Assembly (NCBI GenBank): GCA_947644475.1
Contig: CANRZQ010000193.1
Location: forward strand, 1 to 5,484
Source: an uncultured Muribaculaceae bacterium
GTDB lineage: Bacteria; Bacteroidota; Bacteroidia; Bacteroidales; Muribaculaceae
DNA length: 5,484 bases
Direction of reading: 5' to 3'
In this document: positions 1-4,990 of the stretch, piece by piece
How the letters are laid out: each line of letters begins with the position of its first letter
Position numbering within the stretch: position 1 is the first letter of the stretch
The notes under the pieces: model-generated
Databases searched by the model: none
What the model saw: the letters and a program-made list of their open reading frames with translations, nothing else
Told to the model about the DNA's origin: nothing
Position numbers and translations under genes: made by a program

Positions 1-89
1 AAGTGGTTATGTCCGCTTATTAATTTTAGCGCTTAAGTAAACAGCATTGGGACGCGATAAATCGCACCAGCATTTTTTGATATCGATTA

Positions 90-109
90 GGGCGTGATTT
101 ATCACGCCC
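90..109. repeat. Perfect 20-bp palindrome within the repeat cluster
   Basis: The sequence GGGCGTGAT-TT-ATCACGCCC has 9-bp perfect arms around a two-base centre and is followed by CCTAC. The tight centre makes it better suited to a cruciform or a protein-binding palindrome than to a stable RNA hairpin. A decayed relative with an AA centre lies at 49-70; the 8-mer at 56-63 is the exact reverse complement of 96-103, so the two copies face each other. No T-tract follows on either strand, so it is not a normal terminator. Confidence 0.7.
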
Positions 110-152
110 CTACAAACCGCTCCAATGCCATGGATATATCCAATTCGCATTA

Positions 153-182
153 CCGGGGGTTGCGCTTCCGCTCCACCCCCGG
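153..182. repeat. GC-rich inverted repeat with 14-nt loop
   Basis: Arms CCGGGGGT (153-160) and ACCCCCGG (175-182) are perfect and enclose a 14-nt loop. They would form a stable hairpin in either strand. A second hairpin (193-199/204-210) starts 10 bp later, so a transcript through here would carry two consecutive stem-loops. No T-tract follows. I read it as part of the repeat element, not as a terminator. Confidence 0.6.
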
Positions 183-325
183 CTACTTTCTTGAAGCGCA
201 TACGCGCTTCTTCATAGCGTATTTATTTGATATTCAACCGTTCATCTACGAACGCACGGGCCGTACGTCCCTACTATTTGACATTTTTGCACACCGCCTT
301 ACTGCAAACGAAGCCTTATTCGCAT

Positions 326-372
326 AAAAAGAGCCGTATCTTTATTCCAAAAGGATTGATACGGCTCTTTTT
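326..372. terminator. Strong bidirectional intrinsic terminator after pepP
   Basis: Perfect 15-bp arms (AAAAAGAGCCGTATC at 326-340 and its reverse complement at 358-372) enclose a 17-nt loop. The GC-containing stem ends in five A:T pairs, so each strand reads a hairpin followed by a T-run. On the minus strand it lies 20 bp beyond the pepP stop codon and most likely ends the pRiA4b ORF-3-like/pepP transcript. On the plus strand it would stop any transcript coming from the repeat region. Confidence 0.88.
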
Positions 373-392
373 ATATGTTTATGAATCTGTCG

Positions 393-1787
393 TTACATAG
401 TACCGGCCACTGCTTCCACCTCGTCGATTGTGATTGGGATGTGCGGGCCGAGATAGCGGCAGCCGCTGTCGGTGACAAGCAGGTCGTCTTCAAGACGGAT
501 GCCGCCGAAATCCTTGTAGGTTTCGAGTTTATCGTAATTGATAAACTCAGTAAACTTTCCGTCGGCACGCCATGCGTCGATAAGATGCGGGATGAAATAT
601 ATGCCGGGCTCGTCGGTCATTACAAATCCCGGCTGCAAGCGGCGTCCGCAGCGCAGGAAGTTGGTGCCGAACTGGTCAAGTTGCGGACGCACCTCGTCGT
701 CGAATCCCACATATACCTGGCCAAGCCCTTCCATGTCGTGCACGTCCATGCCCATCATATGGCCAAGTCCGTGGACAAATACGATGGCATGCGCACCCGC
801 GCTAAGAATTTCCTCTGTATCTCCGTGGAAAATGCCAAGGTCTTTCATTCCTTCCGTGATTACGCGGGCTGCCTCGAAATGGGCGTCGCGCCATTTCAGG
901 CCGGGACGGGCAATTTCGGCCACACGGTCGTGTGCGGCAAGCACGATGGAATATATCTCGCGCTGACGTGTGTCGAATCGTCCGTTCACAGGGGTGACGC
1001 GCGTATTGTCGGAGCAATAGCAGCTAAGGGTCTCCGCACCGGCATCGACAAGCAGCAATCTTCCTGCTTCCATCGGTTCGGATTTCGGGAATCCGTGCTG
1101 TATCTCGCCGTGGGTGGATACTATCGGCAGGAATGAGAATCCGCCGCCTTTCGACAGCGATATGCCCTCGATAGCACCGGCTATCTCGCGCTCGGTCACA
1201 CCCGGACGGCACATGCGCATGGCTGTGATGTGCATCTCGTGGCCTATTTCACATGCTTTCTCAATCTGCGCTATCTCATCGGCTGTCTTCACCGCACGCT
1301 GGTCAACAACGGCTTTTATAAATTCTACCGAGGCTTTCTCACGAATCTGCTTCGAAGTAAGCCCTGTTGCCTCTACAAGCATCAGGATATTATCGTAACG
1401 ATACGGCGGGAGAATTCTTGTGGTGCCGTTGGCTATGCCCGGATTAAGGTATCGCGCGATGTCAGCCATCGGTTCGGAATACTCTATGCCTGTGCTTTCG
1501 GCCAGGACGGCAACAGAAGGGGTGAAGCCCATCCACACAATATCGTCGAGGTCGATGTCGTCGCCAAAAAGTATTTCCCGGCGGTTGTCGCAGTCAAGGA
1601 CAAGAGCCAGCCCGTCGCGGTCGAGCCCGGTGTAGTACATCATCGTGCTGTCCTGACGGAAATGGTAGGCGTTGGAAGGGTAGTTGATTGGAGAGTTATT
1701 GTTGCCGAAAATCACGGCAACGCCATGGCCGAGCCTGTCCATAAGCCGGCGCCGGCGCATAATATATGTATCTTTCGAGAAAACCAT
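393..1787 (-). CDS. pepP: Xaa-Pro aminopeptidase (M24B family metallopeptidase)
   Basis: A cytoplasmic dimetal aminopeptidase that removes an N-terminal residue preceding proline, helping recycle proline-containing peptides. The 464-residue protein has the two-part family layout: an N-terminal AMP_N/creatinase-like domain (about 4-140, with NYPSNAYHFRQDS near 35-47) and a C-terminal pita-bread M24 domain (about 165-440). By comparison with E. coli PepP all five metal ligands are present: Asp248 (VDAG), Asp260 (SDNTR), His343 (HGLGH), Glu393 (TDEPG) and Glu433 (RLEDD). Catalytic-type His231 and His350 (DVHD) are also present, so it should be active. The ATG at 1787 gives the N-terminus usual for Bacteroidota homologues (FSKDTY then RRRRL); Met10 is a weaker alternative. 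There is no Shine-Dalgarno; the leader is A/T-rich. It begins 5 bp after the stop of the upstream gene, implying co-transcription. An older alternative label would be creatinase or prolidase family, but the AMP_N domain favours PepP. Confidence 0.95.
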   Translation of the reverse strand: MVFSKDTYIMRRRRLMDRLGHGVAVIFGNNNSPINYPSNAYHFRQDSTMMYYTGLDRDGLALVLDCDNRREILFGDDIDLDDIVWMGFTPSVAVLAESTGIEYSEPMADIARYLNPGIANGTTRILPPYRYDNILMLVEATGLTSKQIREKASVEFIKAVVDQRAVKTADEIAQIEKACEIGHEMHITAMRMCRPGVTEREIAGAIEGISLSKGGGFSFLPIVSTHGEIQHGFPKSEPMEAGRLLLVDAGAETLSCYCSDNTRVTPVNGRFDTRQREIYSIVLAAHDRVAEIARPGLKWRDAHFEAARVITEGMKDLGIFHGDTEEILSAGAHAIVFVHGLGHMMGMDVHDMEGLGQVYVGFDDEVRPQLDQFGTNFLRCGRRLQPGFVMTDEPGIYFIPHLIDAWRADGKFTEFINYDKLETYKDFGGIRLEDDLLVTDSGCRYLGPHIPITIDEVEAVAGTM

Positions 1788-1792
1788 TATTA

Positions 1793-2362
1793 TTAATTAT
1801 CAAAGTCGAAATCGCTGTATCCGCCGGCTTCGAGCTCGTCGTCGGAATAGTCATCCGAGCCGTAGAAATCGTCGTCCATGTCATCGATTGAAATTGCGGC
1901 GGCCGCAGCGGCTGTGGCAGTCTTGTCGTCGAGCGAGCGGGTAAATTCGTCAAGGTCGATATTCTGCGAAGGAGGAGTGCCTGCGGCAAGCGTGCATATC
2001 GGGTCTTGAAGGGTTTTTCCGGTCACGACATCACGAAGTTCCATAAAGAGGCATCGGTCGGTCATGTAGTCGAAGACGAACAAAAGTTTCTGGCCCTCGT
2101 CCTCGAGATAGTCGCCGAGTTCACATTCATCCATAATAAGAACTTCCTCGTCGGAATCGTTCATCATATCCTCAAACGTTATTTCTTTCAGCTTCTCCCA
2201 GCTGTCGGAGCAAATGAAGAACGAAGACATCTGACCTTTGTCGAAATTGACAGAATCACATATGGCATTCTTCAATTCAAGGAATGTGGCGGATGCGTCA
2301 ATGCTTATTTCTCGCTTGAAGTTGGCAACTTCATCAGATACTATGCGAAAGTTAAAAATCAT
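1793..2362 (-). CDS. pRiA4b ORF-3-like (IS1096 TnpR-passenger-like) family protein
   Basis: A 189-residue protein of unknown function. Residues about 1-125 resemble the plasmid pRiA4b ORF-3-like fold (Pfam PF07929), with the MIFNFRIVSDEV start, DSWEKLKEIT near 53-62 and QKLLFVFDYMTDR at 91-103. The family name comes from passenger genes on plasmids and IS1096, but chromosomal copies like this one are common in Bacteroidales and nothing here looks mobile: no transposase and no inverted ends. The tail is unusual: an alanine run at 149-156, then a segment from about 159 to 189 dominated by Asp, Glu, Ser, Tyr and Phe, probably disordered. There is no signal peptide or membrane segment, so it is probably cytoplasmic. 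The ATG at 2362 begins the conserved beta strand directly. It is the first gene of a likely two-gene unit with pepP. The family call is fairly sure; the role is not known. Confidence 0.8.
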   Translation of the reverse strand: MIFNFRIVSDEVANFKREISIDASATFLELKNAICDSVNFDKGQMSSFFICSDSWEKLKEITFEDMMNDSDEEVLIMDECELGDYLEDEGQKLLFVFDYMTDRCLFMELRDVVTGKTLQDPICTLAAGTPPSQNIDLDEFTRSLDDKTATAAAAAAISIDDMDDDFYGSDDYSDDELEAGGYSDFDFDN

Positions 2363-2409
2363 GTTTGCTTTATTTGGGGCCGTTTAGGCGGGATTGTTGT
2401 TTATTTACG

Positions 2410-2441
2410 CGAAGTAAAGGGATAATTCCGAAGTTTGCAAA
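2410..2441 (-). promoter_or_regulatory. Weak candidate promoter for the pRiA4b-like/pepP unit
   Basis: On the minus strand a TTTG (complement of 2438-2441) lies 20 nt upstream of TTACTTCG (complement of 2410-2417), which matches four of the six fixed bases of the Bacteroidota -7 box TAnnTTTG. It would give a leader of roughly 40 nt before the ATG at 2362. The position is sensible for the divergent region but the -7 match is poor, so this is only a candidate. Confidence 0.22.
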
Positions 2442-2508
2442 TTTTTTAACGAATTTTTTCATATAACACTTTCCTTTTCTCTTATCGAAAAAAAATAATA
2501 CGCTGATG

Positions 2509-2540
2509 TTTCTTTTTTACGTTTTCGTGTGTTAATTTTG
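2509..2540 (+). promoter_or_regulatory. Candidate Bacteroidota-type promoter for yihY-ridA
   Basis: TAATTTTG at 2533-2540 matches the Bacteroidota sigma-ABfr -7 consensus TAnnTTTG exactly. A TTTC at 2509-2512, a three-of-four match to the -33 TTTG, sits 20 nt upstream, within the usual spacing. The box ends only 4 bp before the yihY ATG, so transcription would start at about the A of the start codon and the mRNA would be leaderless or nearly so. A poorer overlapping box, TACGTTTT, lies at 2518-2525. The match is visible; its use is inference. Confidence 0.45.
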
Positions 2541-2544
2541 TATT

Positions 2545-3933
2545 ATGAATACGAAAGCAACGACATCTCGGCTCGCCCGCCTCAAAAATCGCGCCATTGG
2601 CCTGTGGGAGTACTGTGCCCATGGCGTGTGGCTCGACAGCCGCAAGAAATGGTGGGTGAGTGTGGTGAAGACGCTTAACATCACCGTGAAGTCGTTTCTG
2701 TCGACCGACATCCAGTCGCAGGCATGCGCCATGACTTACCGCACGATGCTCGCCCTGGTGCCGGCCCTGGCCCTGCTTGTGGCCATAGGCCGCGGTTTTG
2801 GCTCGCAGGCTGTGCTCACCAATGAACTTTACAGGCTTTTCCCCGGCCACAAGACTGCCGTGGAGCAAGCAATGGTGTTTGTCGACTCTTACCTCAACCA
2901 GGCTTCGGAAGGGATATTCGTCGGAGTAGGCATTGTGTTCTTGCTCTGGACCTTGATTTCACTTATGAGCAACGTCGAGAATGCCTTCAACCTTATATGG
3001 AATGTAAAGGAAGGCCGCTCGATATGGCGCAAGATTACCGACTATACGGCCATGTTCCTCATTCTGCCCATCCTCATGATATGCGGGTCGGGCCTGTCGA
3101 TTCTTGTGAGTTCGACCATAAACACGATTTTCGATTTCTCGTTCATGACTCCCCTCATCACCGCGGCCTTTGAAATCGGCTCATACGTATTCACATGGTT
3201 CTTCTTCACTGCCGTGTTCATGCTTATCCCCAACACAAAAGTGCGGTTCTACAACGCGCTTATTGCCGGAGTGTTCACAGGCACGGCATTTATGATTCTG
3301 CAATGGCTTTTCGTGTCAGGACAGTTATATGTCTCGAAATATAATGCCATATACGGTTCGTTCTCGTTCCTGCCGCTGCTTTTGATATGGCTGCAACTGG
3401 TGTGGGTGATATGCCTTTCGGGCGCCCTGATATGCTATGCGTCGCAAAATATCTTCCGGTTCTCTTTCTCCGACCAGATCAACGCCATCTCTGTCCGGTA
3501 TAAGGAAAAGGTCACTTTAGCCGTGGCTGCCGTGATTGTGAAGGAATTCTCTTCCAACCGTCCGGCTGTGGAGGCCGACTGGATTGTACGCACTTACGGA
3601 TTTCCGTCGCGCCTTGTCACAGACATCATCGACCTTCTTATGCGCGTGGGCGTGGTGTCGCGCGTGGTTGTCGACCGGCAGAGCCAGCAATATGCCTACG
3701 CCCCGGCCCTCAATCCCGACACTATAACTGTGGCCGACCTGCGCACACGCGTGCGCACTTTTGGCATGACGGGCTTCATACCCGAATTCCGCACCAATTT
3801 CCCAGGCGTGGTCGCCACCATTGAGGATATGGACAAGACTGTCGACTCCGTATATTCAAAAATACTTCTTAAAGACCTCGAAATCGACTATACTCACGGC
3901 CAAAATGATTCCGGTCAGTTGGCCAAAACATAA
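2545..3933 (+). CDS. yihY: YihY/BrkB (UPF0761) family integral inner-membrane protein
   Basis: A predicted polytopic inner-membrane protein of unknown molecular function. The family was once mislabelled RNase BN. Six hydrophobic segments can be read at about residues 66-82, 122-143, 166-191, 206-228, 236-258 and 271-298. Family-like motifs include the ALTYRT-like AMTYRTMLALVP (62-73), WNVKEGR (152-158), IPNTKVRF (228-235) and SKYNAIYGSF (264-273). At 462 residues it is much longer than E. coli YihY (about 290); the extra part, after about residue 305, is soluble and looks like the winged-helix-type C-terminal extension typical of Bacteroidota members, with a DWIVRTYGFPSRLVTDIIDLL stretch starting near 345. 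The ATG at 2545 is the first usable start because an in-frame TAA lies at 2533-2535; the next Met is at 63, inside the first membrane segment. It is followed by ridA after 12 bp, suggesting one transcript. No missing parts or frameshift are visible. Confidence 0.9.
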   Translation: MNTKATTSRLARLKNRAIGLWEYCAHGVWLDSRKKWWVSVVKTLNITVKSFLSTDIQSQACAMTYRTMLALVPALALLVAIGRGFGSQAVLTNELYRLFPGHKTAVEQAMVFVDSYLNQASEGIFVGVGIVFLLWTLISLMSNVENAFNLIWNVKEGRSIWRKITDYTAMFLILPILMICGSGLSILVSSTINTIFDFSFMTPLITAAFEIGSYVFTWFFFTAVFMLIPNTKVRFYNALIAGVFTGTAFMILQWLFVSGQLYVSKYNAIYGSFSFLPLLLIWLQLVWVICLSGALICYASQNIFRFSFSDQINAISVRYKEKVTLAVAAVIVKEFSSNRPAVEADWIVRTYGFPSRLVTDIIDLLMRVGVVSRVVVDRQSQQYAYAPALNPDTITVADLRTRVRTFGMTGFIPEFRTNFPGVVATIEDMDKTVDSVYSKILLKDLEIDYTHGQNDSGQLAKT

Positions 3934-3945
3934 AAATAAACAATC

Positions 3946-4320
3946 ATGAAAAAAGTAATTGCAACCACTGCCGCTCCCGGAGCCATCGGTCCTTACAGCC
4001 AGGCCATCGACACCGGCTCTTTCGTCTACGCATCCGGCCAAATTCCCATCAATCCCGCCACCGGCGAAATTCCCGAAGGCATCACCGAGCAGACCCGCCA
4101 GTCGCTCGCAAACGTAAAGGCTATCCTCGCCGAAGCCGGCCTTACCATGGACAATGTGGTGAAAACCACCGTATTCCTTTCCGACATGGCCAATTTTGCG
4201 CCAATGAACGAAGTGTATGCCGCAGCCTTCAACGCCCCCTACCCCGCCCGCTCGGCCGTGGCCGTGCGCACCCTGCCCAAGGACGTGCTTGTTGAAATCG
4301 AAGTAATCGCCCTGCGCTAA
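3946..4320 (+). CDS. ridA: RidA-family 2-iminobutanoate/2-iminopropanoate deaminase
   Basis: A small cytoplasmic enzyme, expected to be a trimer, that hydrolyses reactive enamine/imine intermediates released by PLP enzymes such as threonine dehydratase to 2-oxoacids and ammonia, protecting other PLP enzymes. The 124-residue length is standard and the protein is one complete YjgF/YER057c/UK114 domain. Family hallmarks are present: GPYSQA (15-20, with Tyr17), YASGQIP (28-34, Ser30), the KTTVFLSDM strand (73-81), YPARSAVAV (99-107) with the carboxylate-binding Arg102 (equivalent to Arg105 of E. coli RidA), and Glu117 in VEIEVIA. This fits the active RidA subgroup better than the Rid1-7 subgroups lacking the arginine. 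The ATG follows an A/T-rich leader without a Shine-Dalgarno, 12 bp after the yihY stop, so it is probably co-transcribed with yihY. It ends just before two hairpins. Older databases call it endoribonuclease L-PSP. Confidence 0.95.
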   Translation: MKKVIATTAAPGAIGPYSQAIDTGSFVYASGQIPINPATGEIPEGITEQTRQSLANVKAILAEAGLTMDNVVKTTVFLSDMANFAPMNEVYAAAFNAPYPARSAVAVRTLPKDVLVEIEVIALR

Positions 4321-4332
4321 CATATAGTATGC

Positions 4333-4361
4333 AGGGACACTATCCGGAGGATTGTGTCCCT
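4333..4361. other. Intergenic stem-loop upstream of the ridA terminator
   Basis: Arms 4333-4345 and 4349-4361 pair over 12 of 13 positions (a single T-T mismatch) around a GGA loop; the outer 8 bp, AGGGACAC with GTGTCCCT, are perfect. No T-run follows on the plus strand (TAATGAATAT), so alone it is not a standard terminator. It lies between the ridA stop and the real terminator and could stabilise the ridA mRNA 3' end. On the minus strand it comes after the folE stop, where it might help end the folE transcript. Confidence 0.6.
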
Positions 4362-4370
4362 AATGAATAT

Positions 4371-4402
4371 ATCACAGGCTACGGCCTGTGATTATTTTTT
4401 TC
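4371..4402 (+). terminator. Intrinsic terminator of the yihY-ridA unit
   Basis: Perfect 9-bp arms ATCACAGGC (4371-4379) and GCCTGTGAT (4384-4392) close on the loop TACG. In RNA this is C(UACG)G, a member of the very stable UNCG tetraloop class. A T-rich tract (4392-4401) follows directly. It lies about 50 bp after the ridA stop and abuts the folE stop codon, between convergent genes. In the minus direction the stem is followed by ATATTCATTA, so termination of folE there would be weaker. Confidence 0.85.
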
Positions 4403-4972
4403 TTAAAGGTTGAGGTTGGAGAAAAATTCGGCGCGAAGCGACGCGTCGGAAGCAAAGTCGCCGGTATAGTCGACTGTCGTGGTGGACGAATCCTGCTTCT
4501 CAACCCCGCGCATCTTCATGCACAGGTGCTCAGCGGTGCATGTCACAATCACTCCGCGCGTGCGAAGATTGGCCGTGAGTTCGGCCGCAATCTGCGCCGT
4601 GAGACGTTCCTGCACTTGCAGGCGCCGGGCATACACATTTACAAGCCTGGCAAGTTTGCTAAGGCCTATCATCTCGCCGTCGGGGATATAGCCGACAGTA
4701 ACCTTGCCGAAGAAAGGCAGAATATGATGCTCGCACATCGAGTAGAACTCGATGTCTTTTACAATCACAATCTTGGAGCCGGAATACTCGAAAATTGCCT
4801 GACGGAGCACGTCGGCAGCCGATTCACGGTAGCCTTGCGTGATATAATATAAAGCCTTGGCGGCACGCACAGGAGTTTTGACCAGGCCTTCACGGTCGGG
4901 ATCCTCGCCGATAAGACGGAGTATTTCCCTGTAATGGTCGGCAAGTTGGTTTATTGTATCCTGGGAGGTCAC
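4403..4972 (-). CDS. folE: GTP cyclohydrolase I (FolE, type IA)
   Basis: Converts GTP to 7,8-dihydroneopterin triphosphate and formate, the first step of tetrahydrofolate (and related pterin or deazapurine) synthesis; a cytoplasmic, zinc-dependent enzyme, normally a homodecamer. The 189-residue protein is a full T-fold enzyme. Zinc ligands by comparison with E. coli FolE are Cys80 and His83 (MCEHH) and Cys151 (AEHLCM); catalytic-type His82 and His149 are present, as are the family signatures GLSKLARLVNVYARRLQVQE (103-122) and MRGVEKQ (154-160). This is the zinc-dependent FolE, not FolE2. Translation appears to start at GTG (4972): an in-frame stop lies 18 bp upstream and no ATG occurs in between. 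Residues 1-12 then match the usual short N-terminal lead into DHYREILRLIGEDPDREGL. No Shine-Dalgarno is visible. The gene starts 18 bp after the stop of the SPOR gene, so they are probably one transcript. Confidence 0.95.
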   Translation of the reverse strand: MTSQDTINQLADHYREILRLIGEDPDREGLVKTPVRAAKALYYITQGYRESAADVLRQAIFEYSGSKIVIVKDIEFYSMCEHHILPFFGKVTVGYIPDGEMIGLSKLARLVNVYARRLQVQERLTAQIAAELTANLRTRGVIVTCTAEHLCMKMRGVEKQDSSTTTVDYTGDFASDASLRAEFFSNLNL

Positions 4973-4990
4973 TGTTGTTCGATTTATATT

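Larger units (their letters stand above)
49..280. repeat. Cluster of short palindromes, probable degenerate dispersed repeat
   Basis: This gene-free stretch holds five inverted repeats in about 230 bp: 54-58/61-65 (5-bp arms, AA centre), 90-98/101-109 (9-bp perfect arms, TT centre), 153-160/175-182 (8-bp perfect arms, 14-nt loop), 193-199/204-210 (7-bp perfect arms, 4-nt loop) and 252-259/261-268 (8-bp arms, one mismatch). The second and the last are both followed by CCCTAC. Such density is not expected by chance and suggests an intergenic REP/MITE-like element or a remnant of one. It resembles palindromic intergenic repeats I associate with gut Bacteroidales genomes, but I cannot confirm that here. 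A 77-codon GTG-initiated frame (94-327) runs through it; its start lies inside a palindrome arm, so I do not call it a gene. Flanks 1-48 and 281-325 show nothing recognisable. Confidence 0.55.

Noticed and set aside
54..78. Plus-strand terminator formed by the first palindrome and the T-run at 73-78
   Set aside because: The stem has only 5 contiguous base pairs with a two-base centre, and the T-run is 7 nt away from it; no upstream gene is visible.
375..1136. A 253-codon plus-strand frame opposite pepP
   Set aside because: It lies entirely antisense to the catalytic M24 domain of pepP, shows no recognisable domain, and is explained by codon bias of the real gene. It also starts just outside the terminator.
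1230..1796. A 188-codon plus-strand frame opposite the 5' part of pepP
   Set aside because: Antisense shadow of pepP with no family resemblance; the minus-strand frame carries all conserved motifs.
1793..2362. Insertion sequence or transposon passenger, suggested by the family name of this gene
   Set aside because: No transposase, terminal inverted repeats or target duplication is visible nearby, and the gene is packed against pepP like a normal operon member.
2006..2425. A 139-codon plus-strand frame opposite the pRiA4b-like gene
   Set aside because: It overlaps that gene antisense and runs into its promoter region; the minus-strand product matches a known family and this one does not.
3856..4323. 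A 155-codon minus-strand frame opposite ridA
   Set aside because: The plus strand encodes a complete RidA with all key residues; the glycine/histidine-rich antisense product is a shadow.
4388..4852. A 154-codon plus-strand frame opposite folE
   Set aside because: Antisense to folE, whose zinc ligands and signatures are all on the minus strand; it begins inside the terminator.
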